Assembly (NCBI RefSeq): GCF_900142575.1
Contig: NZ_FRBI01000011.1
Coordinates: forward strand, 91,351 to 155,350
Direction: 5' to 3'
From: Actinacidiphila paucisporea
Lineage (GTDB): Bacteria > Actinomycetota > Actinomycetes > Streptomycetales > Streptomycetaceae
DNA length: 64,000 nt
Below are positions 56,130 through 63,440 of this stretch, one piece after another. The notes beneath the pieces are model-generated. The model saw only the letters and a list, made by a program, of their open reading frames with translations, was not told the DNA's origin and did no database searches. The position numbers and the translations under genes were made by a program. The stretch's first letter is position 1. The number at the start of each line of letters is the position of its first letter.

Positions 56130-56987
56130 TCAGTACGGGTAGAAGCCCGCGCCCGACTTGCGGCCGAGCCGCCCGGCGTCGACCATCCGCTGGAGGATCG
56201 GCGGGGCCGCGTACAGCGGCTCCTTGTATTCCGCGTACATCGAATCGGCGATGGCGGCGACCGTGTCGAGGCCGATCAGGTCGGTCAGCTTCAGCGGGCC
56301 CATCGGGTGCGCGCAGCCCATCTCCATGCCGTTGTCGATGTCCTCGCGGGTCGCGATGCCCGACTCGAACATCCGGATCGCGGAGAGCAGATACGGCACG
56401 AGCAGCGCGTTCACCACGAAACCCGAGCGGTCCTGGGCTCGGATCGCGTGCTTGCCCAGCACCTCGGTGACCAGGTGTTCCGCCCGCTTGAGGGTGTCGC
56501 TGCCGGTGGTGAGCGCCGGGATCAGCTCGACCAGCGCCTGCACCGGCGCCGGGTTGAAGAAGTGGATGCCGAGCACGTGCTCGGGGCGCGAGGTCGCCAC
56601 CGCCAGCCTGACCAGCGGGATCGAGGAGGTGTTGGACGCCAGGATCGCGTCCTTCCGGGTCACCACCTGGTCGAGCACCCGGAAGATGTCCATCTTGACC
56701 TGCTCGTTCTCCACGACGGCCTCGATCACCAGGTCGCGGTCGGCGAATTCGCCCAGGTCCGTGGTGAAGCTCAGCCGGCCGAGGGCCGCGTCCCGCTGCT
56801 CCCCGCTGATCTTGTTGCGCTCCGCCGCCTTGTCGAGCGAGTGGGTGAGCCGGGCCCGGCCCAGTTCCAGCGCCTCGCCCGTCGTCTCCGCGACCCGGAC
56901 GTCGAGCCCCGCCTTCGCGCAGACCTCGGCGATCCCGGAACCCATCTGGCCCGCGCCGACCACTCCGACGCGCTCGATGTCACTCAC
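56130..56987 (-). CDS. 3-hydroxybutyryl-CoA dehydrogenase
   Basis: A 285-residue NAD(P)-dependent 3-hydroxyacyl-CoA dehydrogenase. The Rossmann loop is VGVVGAGQMGSGIAE at the N-terminus. The catalytic region has ILASNTSSIP and GIHFFNPAPV (the His of the His-Glu pair), and the C-terminal dimer domain ends LGRKSGAGFYPY. It interconverts 3-hydroxybutyryl-CoA and acetoacetyl-CoA for butyryl-CoA supply or fatty acid and PHB turnover. ATG 56987. It stands alone between the ABC ATPase gene (convergent) and the xyloglucanase. Confidence 0.94.
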   Translation of the reverse strand: MSDIERVGVVGAGQMGSGIAEVCAKAGLDVRVAETTGEALELGRARLTHSLDKAAERNKISGEQRDAALGRLSFTTDLGEFADRDLVIEAVVENEQVKMDIFRVLDQVVTRKDAILASNTSSIPLVRLAVATSRPEHVLGIHFFNPAPVQALVELIPALTTGSDTLKRAEHLVTEVLGKHAIRAQDRSGFVVNALLVPYLLSAIRMFESGIATREDIDNGMEMGCAHPMGPLKLTDLIGLDTVAAIADSMYAEYKEPLYAAPPILQRMVDAGRLGRKSGAGFYPY

Positions 56988-57121
56988 TCGACCAGCCCTT
57001 CGCGCAGCTTCACGTTTACCGGACAGACGTTACCGGTGTCAGGACCCGGCGCCGCGGGTGGGACCGTGCGATCCGGTCCCACCCGCGGCGCCGCCGGCCG
57101 TACGCGCCGGCCGGCCGCCGC

Positions 57122-59866
57122 TCAGACCCTGGTGCAGGCTGCGCCGTTCAGGGTGAACGAGGCGGGCACCGCCGCGGACCCGGTGACCGTGCCGCCGAAG
57201 CCGAAGACCGCGTTGCCGTCGGCCGGTATCGAGGTCGCCCAGCTCGGCGCGGTGACCGACACGGCCGCCCCGCTCTGCGTGTAGTTCGCGCTCCACAGCG
57301 AGCTGATCTTCTCGCCCGCGGTGAAGGACCAGCCGAGCTTCCAGTTGTTCAGCGCGGAGCTGCCGGTGTTGGTGACCGTGACGGAGGCCTGGAAGCCGCC
57401 GGGCCACTGGTTGGTGATCGCGTAGCCGACCGTGCACGACCCGGTCGAGGGGGGAGTGGTGGGCGGGGTGGTCGGGGGAGTGGTGGGCGGGGTGGTCGGG
57501 GGAGTGGTGGGCGGGGTGGTCGGGGGAGTGGTGGGCGGGGTGGTGCCGCCGGTGCTGTCCGAGGTGTCGCCGTAGATGATGCCGCGGCCGTTGGTCGCCA
57601 CGTACACCCGGCCGTAGACCCGCGGGTCGCCGGTGATGGCGCTGTTGGTAACCCCGTACTGGTGGGCGTTGTCGTTGACCCGCACCCAGTTCGCGCCCGC
57701 GTCGGTGGAGCGGAAGATGCCGCGTACCCCGCCGATCTTCGCGCTGGTGTAGAGCGCCTGGTAGGACGCGCCGGGGGCGGCCTTGCCGAAGCCGATGTTG
57801 TCGGCCTCCTGCACGTTGGACAGCTTGGTGAAGGACGCGCCGGAGTTCGTGGAGTGCCACAGCCCGTACGTGCTGCCGCTGCCTCCCGCGACCCATACGT
57901 CGCCTTCGGCGCCCGGCAGCGCCTTGAGCTTGCCGCTGTCCGCCGGGAGCCCGGTGGCGGCGGTGGCGGCGAAGGTCGCGCCGCCGTCGGTGCTCACGTA
58001 GAACTTGCCGCCGGACAGGCCGTAGAACTTCTTCGGATTCACCCGGTCGGACCCGATCGCCGCGCCGGTCGGTATGCCGCTCGCGGCGGACCAGGAGTTG
58101 CCGAAGCCGGTGGTGCGCTGCACGCCGGTGCCTTGCGGGCTCCACAGGAAGCCGCTGCCGTCGGCCGCGGCCGCGACCGTACCGCCGCCGCTGACGCCGG
58201 ACGGGTCGGTGCCCGCGAACCAGTTGGCGCCGTCGTCGGTGGAGAAGGCGACATGCGCGCCGGTGTCCTGGTTGCCGACCCTGACCATGGTGTTCGGGTT
58301 GGTGGCCGCGAAGTCCAGGCTCGTGGTGGTGGTGAAGTTCGGCTGGGTGAACATCATCGGCGGCACGGCGGTGAGGTCGGTGTGCCGGAAGCCGCCGATG
58401 TCACCGAGGGCGCTGATCAGCGGTGCGCCGGTCGGCGGGCTGATCAGGTCCTGGACCGAGGTCTCCTCCAGGCCCTTGGCGTTCGGCTTGATCACGAACT
58501 TCGCGCCGGTGTCCCAGTTGGTGAGGTTGTCGGTGCCGTAGAGGGTGGCGCCGGTGCCGTACCACATGCGGTTGGAGTTGAACGGGTCGATCTCCAGCGA
58601 CTCGGTCATCCAGCCCAGCTTCGGCGTCTCCTCCGGCGGCGCCGGATTGGCGCCCCAGCTCAGCCACGGCGAGGCGGAGACGTCCATCGTGTAGCGGTCG
58701 CTGCGTGTCGGGTAGCTGGGCGTGTCCCAGGCCCGCGTCCAGGTGGCGCCGCTGTCGGTGGAGCGGAAGATCTGCGTGTCGGCCCACCAGGAGCTGTACC
58801 CGGTGACCATCACCGTCCCCGGGTGCTGCCGGTCCACGGTCAGCCCGCTGTAGCCGAAGTACGTGTCCGCGTCCGACATCGGGCTGACGTTGGTCCAGGT
58901 GCCCGTCGCGGTGGCGTACCGCCAGACCTGGCCCTTGGCGCCGTCGTACGGACCGCCGGTGTCGCTGGTGGCGAGGTAGAGGTAGCCGTTGACGGAGTCC
59001 AGCACACCCTTGTGCGCGATGTAGCCGGTGGGCTGCCCTGCCAGCCGGGACCAGGTGGCACCGCCGTCGGTCGAGCGGTAGACGGTGTTGGCCTTGTCGG
59101 CGACGCCCACGTAGACGGTCTGCGTGGTGGCGCCCTTGGTGCCGGTGCGCGGGTCGAACGTCACCCACACGTCGCCCTGGTTGTCGCTCTGGTAGCCCGT
59201 GCTGTCCGACGGGTCGGCCACGTAGTTCCCGGCGTTGGGGAAGGAGGTGACCTTCGCCCAGGTCACGCCGGAGTCCGTGCTGCGCCACAGCCCGTTGCCG
59301 CTGGGCGCGGCGAAGTACAGCACGCTGTCCTTGTTCGGGTCGATCGCCAGCCGCTCACCCATGCCGCGCCCCGGCATGTTCCCGCCGAGCTTGAACGGCA
59401 GCGTGGTCGCCGCCCAGGTCGCGCCGCGGTCCGAGGAGCGCAGGATCGAACCGTTGCCGGGGTCCCAGGAGTTGGTGTACATCCCGACCGCGGCATAGAC
59501 CTTGTCCGGCGCCAGCGCGTCGGTGGCCAGGCTGACCACGCCGTTCTTGTTCCAGTCGGTCCAGCCCGCCGAGTCCAGCAGCGGCGTCCAGGACTTGGTC
59601 GACTCGTTCCACCGGTAGGCGCCGCCGATGTCGGTACGCGCGTAGGCGAGGTTCTTCTCCGACTGGTTGAAGACGATGCCGGGGATGAAGCCGCCGCCGC
59701 CGATCTGCACGTTCTTCCAGCTGTACGTGTCGGAGACGGCGGCCGGCGCCACGGCGCCGGTCCTCGCGTTCGCGCTCGTGGCGGCCGCGGTGGCCGAGGC
59801 GACGGTGACGGCGCCGCCGATCAGGGAGAGTGCCGCGACGAGCGCGGCGAGGGGTCTGCGAAGCAT
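57122..59866 (-). CDS. Secreted GH74 xyloglucanase/endoglucanase with CBM2
   Basis: A 914-residue exported enzyme. After a signal peptide (1-about 38) two seven-bladed propellers carry the repeating Asp-box-like units (IFRSTDSGATW, VYRSTDGGATW, LWRSTDSGVTW). The general acid/base region is at NGVVSLATDALAPDKVYAAVGMY and a second Asp in TPKLGWMTESLEIDPFNSNRMWYGTGATLY. A Pro-Thr linker of repeated TPPTTPP units (encoded by 15-base DNA repeats, 57455-57540) joins a family 2 cellulose-binding module (SCTVGYAITNQWPGGFQAS to the C-terminus). ATG 59866 follows GAGGA. A CebR box precedes it, so it should be co-induced with the GH5 gene. Confidence 0.93.
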   Translation of the reverse strand: MLRRPLAALVAALSLIGGAVTVASATAAATSANARTGAVAPAAVSDTYSWKNVQIGGGGFIPGIVFNQSEKNLAYARTDIGGAYRWNESTKSWTPLLDSAGWTDWNKNGVVSLATDALAPDKVYAAVGMYTNSWDPGNGSILRSSDRGATWAATTLPFKLGGNMPGRGMGERLAIDPNKDSVLYFAAPSGNGLWRSTDSGVTWAKVTSFPNAGNYVADPSDSTGYQSDNQGDVWVTFDPRTGTKGATTQTVYVGVADKANTVYRSTDGGATWSRLAGQPTGYIAHKGVLDSVNGYLYLATSDTGGPYDGAKGQVWRYATATGTWTNVSPMSDADTYFGYSGLTVDRQHPGTVMVTGYSSWWADTQIFRSTDSGATWTRAWDTPSYPTRSDRYTMDVSASPWLSWGANPAPPEETPKLGWMTESLEIDPFNSNRMWYGTGATLYGTDNLTNWDTGAKFVIKPNAKGLEETSVQDLISPPTGAPLISALGDIGGFRHTDLTAVPPMMFTQPNFTTTTSLDFAATNPNTMVRVGNQDTGAHVAFSTDDGANWFAGTDPSGVSGGGTVAAAADGSGFLWSPQGTGVQRTTGFGNSWSAASGIPTGAAIGSDRVNPKKFYGLSGGKFYVSTDGGATFAATAATGLPADSGKLKALPGAEGDVWVAGGSGSTYGLWHSTNSGASFTKLSNVQEADNIGFGKAAPGASYQALYTSAKIGGVRGIFRSTDAGANWVRVNDNAHQYGVTNSAITGDPRVYGRVYVATNGRGIIYGDTSDSTGGTTPPTTPPTTPPTTPPTTPPTTPPTTPPTTPPSTGSCTVGYAITNQWPGGFQASVTVTNTGSSALNNWKLGWSFTAGEKISSLWSANYTQSGAAVSVTAPSWATSIPADGNAVFGFGGTVTGSAAVPASFTLNGAACTRV

Positions 59867-59901
59867 GGGGGTACGTCCTCGGGTGTGGGGGGCGGACGTC
59901 G

Positions 59902-59915
59902 TGGGAGCGCTCCCA
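59902..59915. promoter_or_regulatory. CebR operator upstream of the GH74 gene
   Basis: TGGGAGCGCTCCCA, identical to the site at 22178-22191, lies 36 bases before the xyloglucanase start. The rest of the roughly 390-base gap to the next gene (to 60257) shows only one degenerate GGGGCGCGGGGAACCGCGCG repeat copy (about 60075-60102) and no other gene. Confidence 0.9.
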
Positions 59916-60257
59916 CGAGAGGTCCGATGATAGCGCTCGCATTCCTGGCTGCCAACGGTCGGGCGCAGCCCGCCCGTTGCACTCATTCCCCGCCGCCCGC
60001 GGTGACGGCACCCCCTACGGCTGGGGCTCGGCCGGTCACTGGCCGGTGGGTCCGGGGCGGTCCGGGGTGCCCCCGGGGGCGCGGGGAACCGCGCGCTCGG
60101 CCGGCCGCCGGCCGGTGGTCCGGGGTGGTGCGGGATGGGCCGTTGGGGCGGTGGCGACGTGCGCCCTGTCGTGGGTCCGGTGGGTTGCCCCGCAGAGCCG
60201 GCGGGCAGGGATGGACGGTTCGGGTCGATGCACGGCGCAAGCACAGGAGGCACAGGA

Positions 60258-61526
60258 ATGGAACGGCTCTCGCGGAGAACGCTCACACTGGCCGCGGCCG
60301 CCACGGCCGCGTCGGCGGCGCTGCCGACAGCGGCGCACGCCGTCACCGCCGAGACGGGCGCGGACGCGGGCGTGGCCGCGGCCCACCACCCCCACATGCC
60401 CCGCAGGGAATTGCGGGGCATGTGGATCGCGACCGTCGCGAACACGGACTGGCCGTCAGCCCCGGGCCTGTCCCCCGAAGCCCAGCGCAGCGAGTTGCTC
60501 GGGCTGCTCGACCTGGCGGTCGAGCGGCGGTTGAACGCCGTCATGTTGCAGGTGCGGCCCACAGCGGACGCGTTCTGGCCGTCGCCGTACGAGCCGTGGG
60601 CCGCGTATCTGACGGGGACGCAGGGGCGCGACCCCGGATGGGACCCGCTGGGCACGGCCGTGCGCGAAGCCCACCGCCGCGGTCTTGAGCTGCACGCGTG
60701 GTTCAACCCCTACCGGGTGGCCAACAGCGAGGACCCGGCCCTGCTCGCCCCGACCCACCCGGCGCGGCTGCACCCGGAGTGGACGGTCGCCTACGGCGGC
60801 AAGCTCTACTACAACCCCGGCCTTCCGGAAGTCCGCCGCTTCGTGCAGGACGCGATGCTGGACGCGGTCCGCCGCTACCCGGTCGACGCCGTCCACTGGG
60901 ACGACTACTTCTACCCCTACCCGGTCGCCGGCCAGGTCTTCGACGACGACGACGCCTACGCCCGCTACGGCGCCGGCTTCCCTGACCGCGACGCGTGGCG
61001 CCGCCGCAACACCGACCTGCTGGTGCACGAGACCGCCCTGCGTATCAAGGCGATCCGCCCGACCACCCAGTTCGGCATCAGCCCCTTCGGCGTCTGGCGC
61101 AACGCCGCCACCGACCCGCTCGGCTCGGCCACGACCGCGGGCGTACAGACGTACGACGACCTGCACGCCGACACCCGCGGCTGGGTCCAGCGCGAGTGGA
61201 TCGACTACATCGTCCCGCAGGTGTACTGGAACATCGGCTTCGCGGCCGCCGACTACGCCGTGCTCGTCCCCTGGTGGTCCGACGTCGTCGCCGGCACCCG
61301 GGTGCGCCTCTACGTCGGCGAGGCGCTCTACAAAGTGGGGGTCGCGGGCCAGCCCGCGGCCTGGCAGGACCCGGCCGAGCTGTCCCGGCACCTCAGCTTC
61401 GACGCCGACCACCCCCAGGTGCGCGGCAACGTCTACTTCTCCGCCACCCAGGTCGCCGCCGACCCGCTCGGCGCGATGAGCCGGGTGGTAGCCGACCACT
61501 ATCCGACGCGGGTGCGCACACCGTGA
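60258..61526 (+). CDS. Secreted GH10-like (GHL10/YngK-type) glycoside hydrolase
   Basis: A 422-residue exported protein with a twin-arginine signal (SRRTLTLAAAATAASAALPT), one candidate client of the TatAC system at the left end. The domain starts RRELRGMWIATVANTDWPSAPGLS and carries NAVMLQVRPTADAFWPSPYEPW, GLELHAWFNPYRV, DAVHWDDYFYPYP and IDYIVPQVYWNIGF. These are the marks of the COG1649 family that acts on cell-wall or other glycans. ATG 60258 has AGGAGG at seven bases. The true substrate is not established. Confidence 0.87.
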   Translation: MERLSRRTLTLAAAATAASAALPTAAHAVTAETGADAGVAAAHHPHMPRRELRGMWIATVANTDWPSAPGLSPEAQRSELLGLLDLAVERRLNAVMLQVRPTADAFWPSPYEPWAAYLTGTQGRDPGWDPLGTAVREAHRRGLELHAWFNPYRVANSEDPALLAPTHPARLHPEWTVAYGGKLYYNPGLPEVRRFVQDAMLDAVRRYPVDAVHWDDYFYPYPVAGQVFDDDDAYARYGAGFPDRDAWRRRNTDLLVHETALRIKAIRPTTQFGISPFGVWRNAATDPLGSATTAGVQTYDDLHADTRGWVQREWIDYIVPQVYWNIGFAAADYAVLVPWWSDVVAGTRVRLYVGEALYKVGVAGQPAAWQDPAELSRHLSFDADHPQVRGNVYFSATQVAADPLGAMSRVVADHYPTRVRTP

Positions 61527-61592
61527 GTTCGGGCGCGGAGAAGCCGGGAAAACCGGTCGAACGGGTATGCGGTGTGCTGTTACGGTCGGCCC

Positions 61593-62327
61593 GTGGCAAA
61601 ACTGAACCAGATCATCGCGGTCGAGAAGGGCGTCAAGTCCAAGGCGCAGCAGGAGCTGACCACGGCCCATCACGACCTGCAGAAGCCGGCGTTGCTCTCC
61701 GGGATCTCGCGGACCTACCAGCCCAAGGACGAGGAGGGCGAGCAACTGCCCCCCGAGGCCACCCGGGTGCAGATCCAGGCCGAAGGCGTGCTGCGGGCGA
61801 CCGCCACCGCGCTGACCCGGCTGTTCGACGTGACGGCCACCAAGGACTGGGCCAACTGCGAGGCCAGGGCTGACGTCACGGTCGACGGGAACGCGCTGCT
61901 GCGGGAGGTACCCGTCTCGTACCTGCTGTTCCTGGAGAAGTCGCTCACCGACCTGTACACCTTCGTACGCAAGCTGCCGGTGCTGGACGCCGCCGAGTCC
62001 TGGGCCCTGGACGCCTCTTCTGACGCGTGGAAGACCGAGCCGGTGCGCACCATCCGTACCAAGAAGGTCCCGCGCAACCACGTGAAGGCCGAGGCGACCG
62101 AGAAGCACCCCGCTCAGGTGGAGGTGTACTACGAGGACGTGCCGGTCGGTTACTGGACCACCGTCAAGTTCTCCGGCGCGTTGCCCGCGCGCCGGGTGAA
62201 CGAACTGCTGGAGCGCGTCGAGAAGTTGCAGCAGGCGGTGAAGTTCGCCCGCGAGGAGGCGAACGCCTCGGAGGTCGTCGACCGCCGGGTCGGTGACGCC
62301 GTGTTCGGGTACCTGTTCGCGCAGTGA
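61593..62327 (+). CDS. Conserved actinobacterial hypothetical protein (DUF7873-like)
   Basis: A 244-residue soluble protein with no signal or membrane span. It starts MAKLNQIIAVEKGVKSKAQQELTTAHHDLQKP, has a central YQPKDEEGEQLPPEATRVQ segment and VSYLLFLEKSLTDLYTFVRKLPVLD, and ends in a helical coiled-coil-like stretch (RVNELLERVEKLQQAVKFAREEANASE). I know it only as a widespread streptomycete family without assigned function. GTG 61593 gives the natural N-terminus. The Y-RNA-like genes begin about 50 bases after its stop, beyond a strong hairpin. The neighbourhood raises the question of a link to RNA metabolism, but nothing in the sequence shows it. Confidence 0.8.
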   Translation: MAKLNQIIAVEKGVKSKAQQELTTAHHDLQKPALLSGISRTYQPKDEEGEQLPPEATRVQIQAEGVLRATATALTRLFDVTATKDWANCEARADVTVDGNALLREVPVSYLLFLEKSLTDLYTFVRKLPVLDAAESWALDASSDAWKTEPVRTIRTKKVPRNHVKAEATEKHPAQVEVYYEDVPVGYWTTVKFSGALPARRVNELLERVEKLQQAVKFAREEANASEVVDRRVGDAVFGYLFAQ

Positions 62328-62339
62328 CCCCCCAAGATG

Positions 62340-62361
62340 CCCTCCGCGGGAGCGCGGAGGG
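62340..62361. terminator. Perfect 9-bp hairpin after the hypothetical gene
   Basis: CCCTCCGCG-GGAG-CGCGGAGGG, 12 bases past the stop codon. A smaller TGCGC/GCGCA hairpin (62362-62376) follows directly. They separate the protein gene from the RNA genes. Confidence 0.75.
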
Positions 62362-62385
62362 TGCGCGGAAAGCGCAGAGCTGAAG

Positions 62386-62496
62386 CTGAGCCTTGTCGTG
62401 ACGAAGGCGGTTCCAGTGGGGGTTCGAATCCCTCTCCCGGCATCAACTCCCGGCCGGGATAGCCCAAGGGCAGAGGCAGACCGCAGTCAATCTCAG
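62386..62496 (+). ncRNA. YrlA-type Y RNA / circularly permuted tRNA-like RNA, copy A
   Basis: The order is reversed from a tRNA. First an anticodon-stem 3' strand (GCGGTT, 62407-62412), then T-arm GGGGG-TTCGAAT-CCCTC (62418-62434) and acceptor 3' strand TCCCGGC (62435-62441). After 11 linker bases comes the acceptor 5' strand GCCGGGA (62453-62459), then TA, D-arm GCCC...AGGC (62462-62477) and anticodon-stem 5' strand GACCGC (62479-62484). All acceptor and anticodon pairs form. Outside lie CTGAG/CTCAG (62386-62390 with 62492-62496) and GCTGAA/TTCAGC (62379-62384 with 62511-62516). CGAAGG (62402-62407) recalls the Ro-binding helix of Y RNAs. Ends are estimated. Confidence 0.75.
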
Positions 62497-62543
62497 ACTC
62501 TCGCTCCAGATTCAGCATTCGCCGCTTATCGCCGGATCAACCG

Positions 62544-62648
62544 GCCATGGGCTGGGTCGTCAGGTGCCGGTTCGACTCCGGTCCGGTGCTCTTCGCGCAC
62601 CGGTAGTTCAATGGTAGGACGAGACGACATCAAACTGACCTGTGGCCT
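62544..62648 (+). ncRNA. YrlA-type Y RNA / circularly permuted tRNA-like RNA, copy B
   Basis: Same layout as copy A with different sequence. GTCGTC (62557-62562), T-arm GCCGG-TTCGACT-CCGGT (62567-62583) and acceptor strand CCGGTGC (62584-62590) come first. A 7-base loop TCTTCGC precedes acceptor strand GCACCGG (62598-62604), TA, D-arm GTTC-AATGGTA-GGAC (62607-62621) and GACGAC (62624-62629). The terminal helix is 9 bp including two G-U pairs (62544-62552 with 62640-62648). TCAA follows the upper stem as in copy A. Covariation between A and B in acceptor, anticodon and T stems supports conserved structure. Promoter and exact ends are not resolved. Confidence 0.75.
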
Positions 62649-62685
62649 CAAGCGTGCCGGCGTGTGAGGCAAGCGGCATCATCAG

Positions 62686-62718
62686 GGGCCCGGAGACTGG
62701 ACATGTCTCCGGGCCCCG
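62686..62718. terminator. Perfect 13-bp hairpin after the tandem Y-RNA-like genes
   Basis: GGGGCCCGGAGAC and its exact complement at 62706-62718 flank the loop TGGACAT. It is the strongest hairpin downstream of copy B and probably ends the RNA transcription unit. Confidence 0.8.
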
Positions 62719-62764
62719 TCGCGTTCCCAGGACGTCCGACGGGCGAAATACCCGCAACGCGTAG

Positions 62765-63094
62765 TGCTACCGGCTCCCGACCGCGAAGCGGTCCGGCGCC
62801 GCGGTGCGGGGAGCCCATCACCTGCTGTCGGTCGGTTCGCTGGCGGACGGCGGCTTCGTCGTCCCGCACACCCTGCCACCGTCGAGCCGGGAGGTGGAGC
62901 CGGTGACGTACACCTGGTGCCACGGTCCCGCGGGCACCTCGCACTTGTTCACGGCACTCGCCCGTGCGGGGGTGACCGAGGTGGCGGGGCTCGACGTGGG
63001 GGAGTTGCCCCGGCGGTGCCTGACGTCGATGGTCACCGTGCGGGGCTTGCAACGGCGGGCATCTTTCAGGTTGCCGAAGGCTCGTCGGCGATGA
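62765..63094 (+). pseudogene. Remnant of a LanC-like (lanthionine synthetase C family) gene
   Basis: An open frame of about 109 codons reads HHLLSVGSLADGGFVVPHTLPPSSREVEPVTYTWCHGPAGTSHLFTALARAGV in its middle. The WCHGPAGTS motif and its flanks are those of LanC-like proteins, which are normally 350-450 residues. The N-terminal two thirds and the zinc-binding CCGTAG region expected after this segment are missing, and similarity fades after about 63030. There is no ribosome site. This is a gene fragment left between the RNA genes and the next operon. Confidence 0.6.
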
Positions 63095-63440
63095 GGTCCA
63101 GCAGTTGGTCGGGGGTGAGAGCGGCAAGGTCGACGGAGCGGTCTTCGCGTACGAGGCGTACCGTCGCCTGCTGAGCGTTGAGCTGTCGGGCGCGTTCGAT
63201 GAGTTCGCCGGCGCGGCGCCGTTTGAGAATACGGTCGGCGATGTCAGCGACCGCGAGCATGGCGGATGGGATCGACACGACCAGGGACGTCACCGCGACG
63301 GGATCGACGCCCCTGGTGTCAGGACCGGTCGCCGTTTCCGCTGTCGGAGTCGGTGCGGGCTGATAGCCCCAGCCTGCGGTCAACGCAGCGACGCTCTTCC
63401 CGGCGGCTTCGACGTCCACTCCCACGAACTCGATGATCAT
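63066..63440 (-). CDS. Small membrane-type protein resembling effector-associated constant component (EACC1)
   Basis: A 124-residue protein. A short N-terminal beta segment (MIIEFVGVDVEAAGKSVAALTAGWG) and a Pro/Thr linker lead to a hydrophobic helix (AVTSLVVSIPSAMLAVADIADRI, about 50-72). A basic RAGELIERARQL segment follows, then a C-terminal domain (ATVRLVREDRSVDLAALTPDQLLDLI). This layout and the coupling to a TPR gene match EACC1-type components of STAND-based conflict systems, but the assignment is from pattern only. ATG 63440 overlaps the stop of the upstream TPR gene (ATGA). Confidence 0.6.
   Translation of the reverse strand: MIIEFVGVDVEAAGKSVAALTAGWGYQPAPTPTAETATGPDTRGVDPVAVTSLVVSIPSAMLAVADIADRILKRRRAGELIERARQLNAQQATVRLVREDRSVDLAALTPDQLLDLIADEPSAT

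Noticed and set aside
62407..62629. Reading the T-arm and D-arm motifs as ordinary tRNA genes
   Set aside because: No piece has a 5' acceptor strand, D-arm, anticodon and T-arm in the normal order with matching acceptor ends. The pairing works only when each 3' half precedes its 5' half.
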